Origin: Streptomyces cavernae
GTDB taxonomy: Bacteria > Actinomycetota > Actinomycetes > Streptomycetales > Streptomycetaceae
Assembly (NCBI RefSeq): GCF_004023625.1
Contig: NZ_ML137710.1
Coordinates: 235,914-299,913, forward strand
Reading direction: 5' to 3'
DNA: 64,000 nucleotides
In this document: positions 26,020 to 34,738 of the stretch, piece after piece
Numbering within the stretch: position 1 is the stretch's first letter
How the letters are laid out: each line of letters starts with the position of its first letter
Notes under the pieces: generated by a model
What the model was told of the DNA's origin: nothing
What the model saw: only the letters and a program-made list of their open reading frames with translations
Database searches by the model: none
Made by a program: the position numbers and the translations under genes

Positions 26020-28266
26020 GCGACATTTCTTTACCGGATCGGACGGTGGGCCTTCCGGCGGCGCCGGCTCGTGGGTGGTCTGTGGCTGGCTGTCCTGGTG
26101 CTGGCCGTCGTCGCCGCCGCCATGGCGCCGGCCGGGGAGGAAGAGGACCTCTCCATGCCCGGCACCGAGTCGCAGAAGGCGTTCGACCTGCTGGACGAGC
26201 GCTTCCCCCAGAGCAACTCCCAGGGCGCCGAGGCCCGCTTGGTGTTCCGGGCCCCGGACGGGCAGCGGGTGACGGCCAGGGAGAACAAGGCGGCCGTCGA
26301 GGACATGCTCGGCTCGCTGGACGGGGGCGATCAGGTCTCGTCGACCACCGACCCCTTTGAGACCGGCGCTGTCAGCGAGGACGGCACCATCGCCTACTCC
26401 ACGATCACCTACACCGCGGACGCCGTCGATCTGACCGAGCCGACGAAGAGCGCCCTCGAGGACGCCGCGAGCCAGGCCCGGGACGCGGGGCTGACCGTGG
26501 AGATCGGCGGCTCGGCCCTGGACGCCGAAGAGGCACTGGGCGGTACGACGGAGATCATCGGCGTGGCCGTGGCGGCGGTGGTGCTGGTCCTCGCCCTCGG
26601 GTCGCTGGTCGCGGCCGGATTGTCGCTGCTGACCGCATTGGTGGGCGTGGCCGTCGCCTTCGGCCTGGTCTCCGCGCTGGCCGTTCCGCTGGGCCTGACG
26701 TCCACCGTCGCCATCCTGGCACTGATGCTGGGACTGGCGGTCGGCATCGACTACGCACTCTTCATCACCTCCCGCTTCCGCGACGAGCGCGCCCAGGGCT
26801 GCGAGCCGGAAGAGGCCGCCGGCCGGGCGGTGGGCACGGCCGGATCCGCCGTCGTCTTCGCCGGCGCGACCGTCTTCATCGCCCTGGTCGGGCTGGGGGT
26901 CGTCGGAATCCCCGAACTCACCAAGATGGGCATGGGCGGTGCGGGCGCCGTGGCCCTTGCCGTACTCGTCGCGCTGACCCTGGTCCCCGCGCTGTTCGGC
27001 TTCTTCGCCCGGCGCATACTGTCCCGCGCCGTCCGCAAGGCCACCGGGCCGGGAAGCGAGCACCCGCACCCGGTGCCCACCGCGGCCGGCCGGCCTGGGC
27101 TCGGCACCCGCTGGGCGCGGTTCGTGCTGCGCCGGCCGGTGCCCGTGCTGATGATCGCCGGAATCGGTCTCGGTGCCATCGCCCTACCGGCACTGAGCCT
27201 CGAACTCGGGCTGCCCGGAGACGAGTCCAAGTCGGTGAAGACCACCCAGCGCCGTGCCTACGACCTGCTCTCGGAAGGCTTCGGCCCCGGCTTCAACGGC
27301 CCGTTGACCGTGGTCGTGGACACGTCGGAGTCCGGGGACACCCGGGCCACCACGGACCTGGTCGTCAAGACCGTACGGGGAGTGGACGGTGTCGCGTCGA
27401 TCGGTGATCCGGTTCTCAGCCGGACCAAGGACACCGCCGTCCTCACCGCCGTCCCGCAGACCGCGCCGAACAGCGGCGAGACCAAGGACCTGGTGCAGGC
27501 GATCCGAGGCGCGGTCTCCGGCGTCGAGGCGGACACGGGCGCCGGCATCCTGGTGACCGGCACCACCGCGATGAACATCGACATTTCCGAGGCCATGTCC
27601 AACGCTCTCATCCCCTATCTGACCGTGGTCATCGGCCTGGCGGTGCTCCTCCTGATGGTGGTCTTCCGCTCGGTCCTGGTCCCGGTCAAGGCCGCGCTCG
27701 GCTTCCTGCTGTCGGTCGGTGCCGCCTTCGGTGTCCTCGTCGCCGTCTTCCAGTGGGGCTGGGCGGCAGACCTGGTCGGCATCGAGCAGACCGGACCGGT
27801 CATGTCGCTGATGCCGATCCTCATCATCGGGATAGTGTTCGGCCTCGCCATGGATTACGAGGTCTTCCTCCTCACACGTATGCGGGAGGCCTACGTCCAT
27901 GGCGCGTCCCCCGGCGAGGCGATCGTCAACGGTTTCCGGCACAGCGGACGTGTGGTGGCCGCGGCGGCGATCATCATGATCAGCGTGTTCGCGGGATTCA
28001 TCGGGATGAGCAGCCCGACCATCCAGACGATGGGCGTCGGCCTGGCCGCCGCAGTCGCCTTCGACGCCTTCGTGGTCCGGATGGCGATCGCACCCGCGGT
28101 CCTGGCACTGCTCGGCCACCGGGCCTGGTGGCTGCCCCGTACCCTGAACCGTGTGCTGCCGAATGTGGATATCGAGGGTGAGAAACTGAGCAGGCACGTC
28201 CCGGCCTTGGCGACCGAGCCGGACGATGTGGTCCCACAGCTCCCCGTGGGCCGGCACCGGCGCTGA
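26017..28266 (+). CDS. MMPL/RND-family transporter
   Basis: A 749-residue membrane protein of the MMPL family, which exports lipids or drugs by proton exchange. It has two similar halves, each with one N-terminal TM helix (GLWLAVLVLAVVAAAMAPAG), an extracytoplasmic domain and about five TM helices. The hallmark segments are GLAVGIDYALFITSR and GIVFGLAMDYEVFLLTRMR. The start is the GTG at 26017, at the inner edge of the inverted repeat, with GGAG upstream. The two-component genes follow after 7 nt, so the three are probably co-transcribed. Confidence 0.95.
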   Translation: MATFLYRIGRWAFRRRRLVGGLWLAVLVLAVVAAAMAPAGEEEDLSMPGTESQKAFDLLDERFPQSNSQGAEARLVFRAPDGQRVTARENKAAVEDMLGSLDGGDQVSSTTDPFETGAVSEDGTIAYSTITYTADAVDLTEPTKSALEDAASQARDAGLTVEIGGSALDAEEALGGTTEIIGVAVAAVVLVLALGSLVAAGLSLLTALVGVAVAFGLVSALAVPLGLTSTVAILALMLGLAVGIDYALFITSRFRDERAQGCEPEEAAGRAVGTAGSAVVFAGATVFIALVGLGVVGIPELTKMGMGGAGAVALAVLVALTLVPALFGFFARRILSRAVRKATGPGSEHPHPVPTAAGRPGLGTRWARFVLRRPVPVLMIAGIGLGAIALPALSLELGLPGDESKSVKTTQRRAYDLLSEGFGPGFNGPLTVVVDTSESGDTRATTDLVVKTVRGVDGVASIGDPVLSRTKDTAVLTAVPQTAPNSGETKDLVQAIRGAVSGVEADTGAGILVTGTTAMNIDISEAMSNALIPYLTVVIGLAVLLLMVVFRSVLVPVKAALGFLLSVGAAFGVLVAVFQWGWAADLVGIEQTGPVMSLMPILIIGIVFGLAMDYEVFLLTRMREAYVHGASPGEAIVNGFRHSGRVVAAAAIIMISVFAGFIGMSSPTIQTMGVGLAAAVAFDAFVVRMAIAPAVLALLGHRAWWLPRTLNRVLPNVDIEGEKLSRHVPALATEPDDVVPQLPVGRHRR

Positions 28267-28273
28267 GTCGGCC

Positions 28274-29752
28274 GTGACGAACACGGGTGGCGGTGGCCCG
28301 CGACCACGCGGCACGTGGTGGCGGGAGGGAGCGATCACGGCGACGGCATTCGCGCTCTGTCTGCTCGGCGGTGTGGTGCAGGATGACGGCAGCAGGCTGT
28401 CAGCGCCGCCTGCCGCCGCCTACTTCATCGCCGTGGTGTCGTGTGCCGTGCTGCCGGTGCGGCACCGGGCGCCCCGGGCCGCTATGGCGGCCACGACCGC
28501 CGGCGCCGTGCTGGGGCCGTCCTTGGGCCTCCTGCTGAGCCCGCTCATCGTGGCCCCCGCCGCGATCACCGCTTACTCCTACTCGCTCACCGCGCGCACC
28601 GAACGGCGCTCGGTGAGCGCGGTGTTGCTCATCTCCGCGGCGCTGCTGGTGGCCTCCACCCCCTTGTTCGGGGCCCTTTCGTGGCAGGACGCGAGCAGGG
28701 TGGGAGCGGTGGCGGCGTTCCCGCTGGTGGCCGGCGTACTCGGTCACTCGGTGCGGAACCGGCGGGCCTACCTGGCGGCCGTCGAGGAGCGGGCCCGGCG
28801 GGCCGAGGAGAGCCGGGACAGCGAGGCGCGCCGGAGAGTGGCCGAGGAGCGGGTGCGCATCGCCCGGGAACTGCACGACCTGGTGGCCCATCAGATCACC
28901 CTGGCCAACGCGCAGGCCACGGTCGCCGCCCACCTCTTCGACGCCCGCCCGGAGCAGACCCGCAAGAGCCTGAAGGAGCTCGTCGAGACCACGGGGCACG
29001 CGCTCGACGAACTGCGGGCCACGGTCGGTCTGCTGCGCCAGTCCGGGGACGCGGCCGCGCCCGCCGAGCCGGCGCCCGGGCTGTCCCGGCTTCCCACGCT
29101 CCTCGAGTCCTTCCGCCGCGCAGGATTGGAGGTGTCGGTGCACCACGAGGGCACGGCCAGGCCGCTGCCGCCGGGAGTGGATCTCACCGCCTACCGCATC
29201 ATCCAGGAGGCCCTGACCAACGTGACCAAGCACGCCGGTACCGGTAGCGCCCGGGTGCGCCTCGCCTGGAACCGCGATCGCGTGACCATCACCGTCACCG
29301 ACGACGGAGTGGGCGCCGGTACGGCGCCGACCGCATCCACGGGAGCGAGTGCGTCCACGGCGATGGACCGTCCGCCCGGTTACGGTCTGATCGGGATGCG
29401 TGAACGTGCCACCGCGGTCGGGGGACACCTCTCGGCGGTCAGGCGCCCGGAGGGCGGCTTCCTCGTCTCCACCCAGCTGCCCCTCCCGCCCGCCAAGGAC
29501 ACGACGCGGAGGACCGACGGAGCAACAACACAGGGGTGGCAAATGGCTGACGGAGCGACAACCGTCGAGGGGCGAATGGCCGAGGGAGCGACAACCGTCG
29601 AGGGGCGAATGGCCGAGGGAGCGACAACCGTCGAGGGGCGAATGGCCGAGGGAGCGACAACCGTCGAGGGGCGAATGGCCGAGGGAGCGACAGGCGATGG
29701 ACGGACGGGCGCCGGACGGACCGGCGACGCAGAGACCGGGGATGCGCCGTGA
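28274..29752 (+). CDS. Two-component sensor histidine kinase (NarL-type partner)
   Basis: A 492-residue kinase starting at the GTG 7 nt after the MMPL stop. It has about five to six TM helices in the first 160 residues and a coiled linker (VEERARRAEESRDSEARRR). The HisKA_3 phospho-acceptor helix is RIARELHDLVAHQ, His about 201. The HATPase segments are QEALTNVTKHAG, VTDDGVG and GYGLIGMRER. The tail after about residue 420 is not part of the fold: it holds four exact 11-residue repeats (EGATTVEGRMA) encoded by a 33-bp minisatellite. Stop overlaps the response-regulator GTG. Confidence 0.94.
   Translation: MTNTGGGGPRPRGTWWREGAITATAFALCLLGGVVQDDGSRLSAPPAAAYFIAVVSCAVLPVRHRAPRAAMAATTAGAVLGPSLGLLLSPLIVAPAAITAYSYSLTARTERRSVSAVLLISAALLVASTPLFGALSWQDASRVGAVAAFPLVAGVLGHSVRNRRAYLAAVEERARRAEESRDSEARRRVAEERVRIARELHDLVAHQITLANAQATVAAHLFDARPEQTRKSLKELVETTGHALDELRATVGLLRQSGDAAAPAEPAPGLSRLPTLLESFRRAGLEVSVHHEGTARPLPPGVDLTAYRIIQEALTNVTKHAGTGSARVRLAWNRDRVTITVTDDGVGAGTAPTASTGASASTAMDRPPGYGLIGMRERATAVGGHLSAVRRPEGGFLVSTQLPLPPAKDTTRRTDGATTQGWQMADGATTVEGRMAEGATTVEGRMAEGATTVEGRMAEGATTVEGRMAEGATGDGRTGAGRTGDAETGDAP
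29548..29692 (+). repeat. 33-bp in-frame minisatellite at the 3' end of the kinase gene
   Basis: Four 33-bp units (29548-29679), the last three identical and the first differing in its opening bases, plus a 13-bp partial. Each encodes 11 residues, so changes in copy number keep the frame and the overlap with the response regulator. Confidence 0.95.
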
Positions 29753-30441
29753 CGCTCCGGGTACTGCTCGCCGACGATCAGGCCCTGCTGCGCGAGGCCT
29801 TCCGCATACTTCTCGACACCGCCGACGACATCACCGTGGTCGGCGAGGCCGCCGACGGCAGGGAGGCGGTGCGACTCACCCGGGAGCTGCGCCCGGACGT
29901 GGTGATCATGGACATCCGTATGCCCGAGGTGGACGGTCTCACCGCCACCTCGGAGATCTGCGCGGACCCGGAACTGCGTGCCAGCCGCATCCTGATCCTC
30001 ACCACGTACGAGACCGACGAGTACGTCGCTCAGGCGCTGCGCGCGGGGGCCGGCGGCTTCATCGGCAAGGGCATCGGGGCCGAGGACCTGCTGGACGCCG
30101 TGCGCACGATCGCCGACGGTGACACTCTTCTGTCGCCCGCCGCGACCCGCTCCTTGGTCGCCCGTTTCCTGGCCACACCGGAGAACGCCCCGCCGCACCA
30201 CCCCGAACAACTCGACGTGCTCACCCCGCGCGAACGCGAGATGGTGGCTCTGGTCGCGACCGGTCTCTCCAACCAGGAGATCGCCGAGCGGATGTTCCTC
30301 AGCCCCTTCACCGTACGCGCCCACGTGCAGCGCGCCATGACGAAGCTGGATGCCCGCGACCGGGCGCAACTCGTGGTCATCGCCTACCGGACGGGCCTGG
30401 CCCACGCCGCCCCCGACGGCGGCACCGATCGCGTGCCGTAG
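29749..30441 (+). CDS. Response regulator, NarL/LuxR family
   Basis: A 230-residue response regulator. The receiver domain has the acidic pair D9-D10, phospho-acceptor D55 (VIMDIRMPE), a Thr in LTTYE and a Lys in FIGKG. A LuxR HTH follows from about 160 (LTPREREMVALVATGLSNQE, then IAERMFLSPFTVRAH). GTG start overlaps the kinase stop (GTGA). Probably controls the MMPL pump it is co-transcribed with. Confidence 0.95.
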   Translation: MTLRVLLADDQALLREAFRILLDTADDITVVGEAADGREAVRLTRELRPDVVIMDIRMPEVDGLTATSEICADPELRASRILILTTYETDEYVAQALRAGAGGFIGKGIGAEDLLDAVRTIADGDTLLSPAATRSLVARFLATPENAPPHHPEQLDVLTPREREMVALVATGLSNQEIAERMFLSPFTVRAHVQRAMTKLDARDRAQLVVIAYRTGLAHAAPDGGTDRVP

Positions 30442-30900
30442 TCCGATATCGGGGGCCCTCCGGCGGCTCCACGCGGCCGGCCGCGCAGGCGCTCAGTGCC
30501 GTGGCGCCGCCGGGTGTGGTCGCCCGGAGTGCGGCTCCCGGGGCGGAGCCCGCCGTGGCGCCCAGTCGGCGGACGAGGCTGGTCGTACCGGAGCCCGCCC
30601 AGGCGGTCCTGCGGAGCGTTCGACATCACCCGAGCCTGGTTCTGCCCGTTGAAGAGTCCGAATCCCACGCCGATCAGGAGAAACCGCGAGGCCATGTCGG
30701 GCGCGCCCCAGGCCGTGCTCGCCGGGACCAGGGATGCCGTACCGGCGAGCAGGAAGGCTCGGGCCACGGCAGCCGCGGTCCGAGCGGGAGTTGCCGGGTG
30801 ACGACGGCCAGCACCACGGCGACGACGGGCGCGTTGACGTAGAAGACGGCCGGCCATTCATAAGCCTCGACGAGCAGTCCACCGGCCGGGGCCCGGTGAC
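30442..30900 (-). pseudogene. MFS transporter remnant
   Basis: Minus-strand pieces in changing frames read GGLLVEAYEWPAVFYVNAPV and later MASRFLLIGVGFGLFNGQNQ, then ARVMSNAPQDRLGG. These match the mid and late parts of 14-TM drug/proton antiporters. Frameshifts between pieces and missing TM helices show a dead gene. Confidence 0.7.
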
Positions 30901-30999
30901 CCCGCTGAGCGCGTGCCGAGCAGCAGCGCCGTGCCGAAGGCCCGGCCGCGCACCTCGGGGCGTGCCGCCCATGGCGGACCTGGTGGAGGAAAAGCGGGC

Positions 31000-31195
31000 A
31001 CTGCTGCTGATTGCGGAGGCCAGCGCCCCGACCGCCCGCTCCTTCGGCCGCCCCACGATGTAAACGCAGCCGCCCTCGCCGGGCTCACCGGCATCTGGCT
31101 GGACCGCGGCATCGACTTCGCCACCGGTGGACCAACGGACCGCAGACGAGACGGTGCTCCGCATCGAACGGCTCACCGACCTCCCCGACCACCCA
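31000..31195 (+). pseudogene. HAD-family hydrolase fragment
   Basis: Plus-strand pieces DVNAAALAGLTGIWLDRGID and, after a frameshift, DETVLRIERLTDLPDHP resemble the C-terminal end of HAD-like hydrolases, where the Asp-containing loop is followed by an AGLxGIWLDR strand. Only about 60 residues remain, broken by shifts. Confidence 0.45.
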
Positions 31196-31256
31196 ATGTT
31201 CGCCTCATACAGCAGGCGAGGTTGAACACCGAACTGATCGCGGTTGCTGTATCCGG

Positions 31257-32480
31257 TCACGGCATCGGGGCGAATTCGGGCAGTACGAGGGCTGAGTGGG
31301 CCGGTCGTGCCGGCGCGGAGGGCATGGTGACGAGGTCACGCAGCATGGTGTTGCGTTGCTCCAAGGCCCGCATCGTGCTGGGAAAGAGCGTGGCCGCACC
31401 GTTGTCGACCAGTGCCTGATTCATGGCTACGAACGCGCGGAGGTCGCGTTCGTAAGCGGCGAAGGCCACAGTGTGGTCCTGGTTCGTTGCCAGGGCGTCG
31501 GCGAGCATGTAGGCACCGACCAGCGCAAGGCTTGAGCCTTGTCCGGTAAGGAACGAGGGTGCGTACGCGGCGTCGCCGACGAGCGCGACGCGACCGCTGG
31601 ACCAGTGGGGCATGCGGATCTGACCGGCCGTGTCGAAGAACAGGTCATCCGCGTCATGCATGGCGTCGACCATGCCAGGGACCTCCCATCCCGCGCCTGC
31701 GAAGGTCGTGGCGACAAGGTCCCGCTGGGCGTCGGGGTTCCGGAGGGCGTCGAACGGCGGTTCTGGTTGGTGAAAGGTCAGGAAGGCGTACAGTTCGTCG
31801 TTGTTCCCGACGGCGTAGAGGGCCGCTGCTTTCCCCGGGGTGTTCCACAACATGAGCTCGTGGGAGAGCCCGAAGATGTTCGGCATGGTGAATATGGCGA
31901 AGCAGTAGCCGAGGTAGCGGTGGAACTGTTCTTCCGGGCCGAACAGGGACTCCCGGGTGGGTGAGTGCATACCGTCGGCGCCGACTACCAGGTCGAACGT
32001 GCGCTGTTGACCACTGTGGAAAGTGACATCGACTCCTTGTTCGGACTGGTCGAGGGTGTCGATGGAGTCGTCGAACAGGAATTCCACGTTGTCGCGAACC
32101 ATCGCGTGGAGATTCGCGGCCAGGTCCCCACGACGCACCTCGAGGTCCTGTCCCTCGACACTGCCGGCAACGGCGTGCGGGTGGAGCGAGGCCACTTTGC
32201 TGCCATCGGGGTTGAGGAAAGTGCAGCGACGCGAGTCGATGTGCGCGTCCTGCAGTTGTGGCAGTATGCCCATCCGCCGGACCACCTCTGTCGCGGTACC
32301 GCGGACGTCGATCGGGTAACCGCCGTGGCGCAGTGCGCCTGCCTTCTCCACCACGGTGACTGCGAATCCGGACCGATGCAGCCAGTACGCCAGCGCGGGT
32401 CCGGAGATGCCGGCCCCGGAGATCAGAACTTTGCGCCTCGCGGTAGTGCTCACGTCCATCGAGAGGCCGGTGGGTGTCAT
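31257..32480 (-). CDS. FAD-dependent aromatic/antibiotic monooxygenase
   Basis: A 407-residue class A flavin monooxygenase. It has the N-terminal FAD loop VLISGAGISGPALAYWLHRS, the DG motif VVGADGMHSPTR near residue 170, and the GD motif RVALVGDAAYAPSFLTGQGS near 305. The pattern resembles the group that includes TetX and other antibiotic-modifying hydroxylases, but the substrate cannot be read. It starts at an ATG overlapping the MFS stop by 4 nt (ATGA), so pump and monooxygenase are made together, a typical drug export plus modification pair. Confidence 0.92.
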   Translation of the reverse strand: MTPTGLSMDVSTTARRKVLISGAGISGPALAYWLHRSGFAVTVVEKAGALRHGGYPIDVRGTATEVVRRMGILPQLQDAHIDSRRCTFLNPDGSKVASLHPHAVAGSVEGQDLEVRRGDLAANLHAMVRDNVEFLFDDSIDTLDQSEQGVDVTFHSGQQRTFDLVVGADGMHSPTRESLFGPEEQFHRYLGYCFAIFTMPNIFGLSHELMLWNTPGKAAALYAVGNNDELYAFLTFHQPEPPFDALRNPDAQRDLVATTFAGAGWEVPGMVDAMHDADDLFFDTAGQIRMPHWSSGRVALVGDAAYAPSFLTGQGSSLALVGAYMLADALATNQDHTVAFAAYERDLRAFVAMNQALVDNGAATLFPSTMRALEQRNTMLRDLVTMPSAPARPAHSALVLPEFAPMP

Positions 32481-33892
32481 GCCCTGGCTCCTTTCTTCGT
32501 GGTGCGGACAACGAGCAGTGACAGTGCGGCGACGAGGCCCGCGACGGCGAAACCTGTAACGAAGGCCGATTCGGTCGGCCGGCCCGTCATCGGCTCGGCC
32601 CCCGCGTCGAGGATCGCGCCGGCGACCTGGGCGCCCAGGGCCACACCGATCACGCGAGTCACCACGAGCAGGCTGGTGGCGATGCCGATGTCCTTGGTCT
32701 CGATGGCGGTGGCGGTGGCGGCAAGCAACGCCGTGGTACCGACGCCCGAGGCGAACGCGGTCAGCACCTTCGCGAGGACGAGTTGCCATGCCGCGGTGTG
32801 CAGCGACGCCAGGGCGATCATCGTGGCCGCCGTGACGACGGTGCCCACGACGACCACGGCACGCGGACCGAAACGCCGCGCCGCGATCCCGCCGACCGAA
32901 TCGCTTACCGCCCCGGCGATGGCGCCGGGCAGCAGGAACAGTCCTATGTCGGTGGTCCCGGCTCCGAAGCCGTACCCGTCGGCCGATACCGCGAACAGTT
33001 GCGGGAGCAGAAAGAGCACCATCCCGGAACTGGTGGTTATGACGAAGGTGAGCAGGCACGAACTCCACATCGGAGGCTTTGCCAGCATGCGTAGATCGAC
33101 CATCGGCGAGCCTGCCCGACTTTCGACGACGACCCATCCGGTTGCCAGGGCGGCCACGACCACCGCGATGGCACCGACCGCGAGTGGCGGCAGGCCGCCG
33201 TCCCTCGTCACCGTCACGAGCCCGAGCATGAACGCGAGTAACGTGCCGCTCAGCAGAACCACGCCGGGCCAGTCGATCCCGTTGTCCGATGGGATCGGCG
33301 GATCATGCGGCATCAGCCGAGTCACGACCAACGTCGTCGCGATGATCGCGATCGTCGGCAGCGCGAACATCCAATGCCAGGACAGTCCTTCCGCGATCGG
33401 CCCGGCAAACAGCATTCCGACCATGCTGCCGCCCGTGAACAGCGCGACGACCAGCCCGATCGCCGCCTGTGACGCTCCTGTCGGGAGGTGTTTGCGCACC
33501 AGGATGAATGAGAGGGGCAGCGCACCCACCATGACGCCCTGCAATACCTGACCGAGCAACAACACCGGTAAATTCGGCGCCAGGCCGGCCAACAGGCCAC
33601 CGGCCGAGACCACGGCCATCAGCCAGACCAGCACCCGCTTTCCGCCGTAGCGGTCGCCGAGTTTGCCTGCGACGGGTGTGACGACCGCGCCGGTGACGAG
33701 TAACGCGTTGCCGATCAGCGCCCCTTCGCCAGAACTGACTCCCAGCTCACGTTGCAGCAGCGGGAGCGCGGGCTCCACCACTGACTGCAGGGCGCCGAGG
33801 GCGAGTGCCAAGACGCCGAGGGCACCGATCGACAGCCTCCCGATGCGGACCGGGGAAACCACACCTTCGGACGTAGAGGTCCCTTGCATCAC
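32477..33892 (-). CDS. MFS drug-efflux transporter (14-TM type)
   Basis: A 471-residue major-facilitator pump with 14 predicted TM helices. Motif A is KLGDRYGGKRVL after TM2, and GQVLQGVMVGALPLSFILVR follows. It probably exports a drug by proton antiport. The start is GTG at 33892 or the adjacent ATG at 33889. The GTG is favoured because it aligns exactly with the GTG start of the MMPL gene inside the inverted repeat. First gene of a two-gene operon with the flavin monooxygenase. Confidence 0.92.
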   Translation of the reverse strand: MMQGTSTSEGVVSPVRIGRLSIGALGVLALALGALQSVVEPALPLLQRELGVSSGEGALIGNALLVTGAVVTPVAGKLGDRYGGKRVLVWLMAVVSAGGLLAGLAPNLPVLLLGQVLQGVMVGALPLSFILVRKHLPTGASQAAIGLVVALFTGGSMVGMLFAGPIAEGLSWHWMFALPTIAIIATTLVVTRLMPHDPPIPSDNGIDWPGVVLLSGTLLAFMLGLVTVTRDGGLPPLAVGAIAVVVAALATGWVVVESRAGSPMVDLRMLAKPPMWSSCLLTFVITTSSGMVLFLLPQLFAVSADGYGFGAGTTDIGLFLLPGAIAGAVSDSVGGIAARRFGPRAVVVVGTVVTAATMIALASLHTAAWQLVLAKVLTAFASGVGTTALLAATATAIETKDIGIATSLLVVTRVIGVALGAQVAGAILDAGAEPMTGRPTESAFVTGFAVAGLVAALSLLVVRTTKKGARA

Positions 33893-34078
33893 CTATTGAT
33901 CACTCCAGACACCGTCAGGCAAGGGGAACGCGCGAGATTTCGCGCACCTCCAACACTTCCTTCCGGCGCCCCGCCGGGCATCGTCCCCCGCTGCCGTCTT
34001 CCTCTGGTGCACCCGGACCAGCCACCCACGTGTCCTTGTGCCTACGCACTACAGACCGTCTTGGGCCGGGGCGGGGCT
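33890..34078. repeat. 189-bp inverted repeat, right copy (leader of MFS gene)
   Basis: Inverted partner of 25831-26019, nine mismatches. It ends on the MFS start codon. In this copy GCGCGA (33930-33935) and TCGCGC (33940-33945) form a dyad with a 4-nt centre; the left copy keeps it with one shifted base pair. Confidence 0.95.
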
Positions 34079-34212
34079 TGACCTGTGAGCGCCGCCTTCG
34101 GGGCAAGGCTGTGCTTGACGTGACCGGCCCGTGGGCCGAGCACCAGGAATCGCGGCCCGAGTTGCATTTGCCGGTAAGAAGGCTGCCAGCGCACGTGCCT
34201 TTTGACGTCGCG

Positions 34213-34440
34213 TCAGACGGTTTTGACGGATCCACCGTCGATCGGCAGGTCCATGCACGTGTGGTGTAGGGGACGGGCCCGGCATGCGGAATCCGGGGCG
34301 CCGTTGGAAGAGATGTTGACCAGCGCCCCGCGGCGGCGCAGCAGGCTGGGTAGCGCCGCCCGGCTGGTCCGCACGGCGGCCAGGAAGTGCATGGCCGCCG
34401 CTGCGATCTGCTCCATGGTCGCCGCCGGGTGGGCGGCGCA
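34213..34440 (-). pseudogene. SDR oxidoreductase remnant
   Basis: The minus strand reads VRTSRAALPSLLRRRGALVN followed by ISSNGAP, the strand that carries the SDR catalytic Ser. The frame then jumps to DLPIDGGSVKTV and a stop, the usual C-terminus of such enzymes. The YxxxK helix and about 60 residues between are lost, and the cofactor-binding half is absent. Confidence 0.6.
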
Positions 34441-34499
34441 GCAGCACCGTCACCAGGGAAAGCCGGCCCGGCGGCCGGCCTGGTCGCCCCCCGTTCTGC

Positions 34500-34672
34500 G
34501 AGGGCCACCTTGTACCGCGTGTCCGCGGCCCGCGTGGCCGTCGTGCGGAACACGCCCAGCGTCCGCCTGCTCTCCCCGCGCAGCAGGCGCCGCTCGACGA
34601 GCCGGTCCAGCAGGGTCTCGCCAAGCCCGGTGCCGATCTCGATGGTGCCGGCACCGGCGCTCCGACGACTTG
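34500..34672 (-). pseudogene. Broken gene fragment resembling GPP34-family protein
   Basis: One minus-strand frame reads LLDRLVERRLLRGESRRTLG then VFRTTATRAADTRYKVALAE. This pattern is seen in the middle of Golgi-phosphoprotein-3-like (GPP34) proteins of Streptomyces. It has no start and runs out of frame. Recognition is tentative. Confidence 0.3.
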
Positions 34673-34713
34673 CCTACCAGGAAAGTCGAAGATAACTTTC
34701 CTGGTAGGAAAGT
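34673..34713. promoter_or_regulatory. Palindromic operator of the ABC-export operon
   Basis: Two overlapping dyads. CCTACCAGGAAAGT (34673-34686) pairs perfectly with 34695-34708 across 8 nt. ACTTTCC (34695-34701) also pairs perfectly with GGAAAGT (34707-34713) across TGGTA. It lies 25 nt before the first gene of the operon. The winged-helix regulator encoded second in the operon is the likely ligand. Confidence 0.75.
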
Positions 34714-34738
34714 AAAGTGGGACGGGAGGGCAAGGGAC

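Noticed and set aside
29548..29692. CRISPR-like array in the kinase gene
   Set aside because: 33-bp units without spacers, in frame inside a coding gene.
25831..34078. Composite transposon with 189-bp terminal repeats
   Set aside because: No transposase lies inside, no target duplication was seen at the outer ends, and the repeats coincide with gene leaders and start codons.
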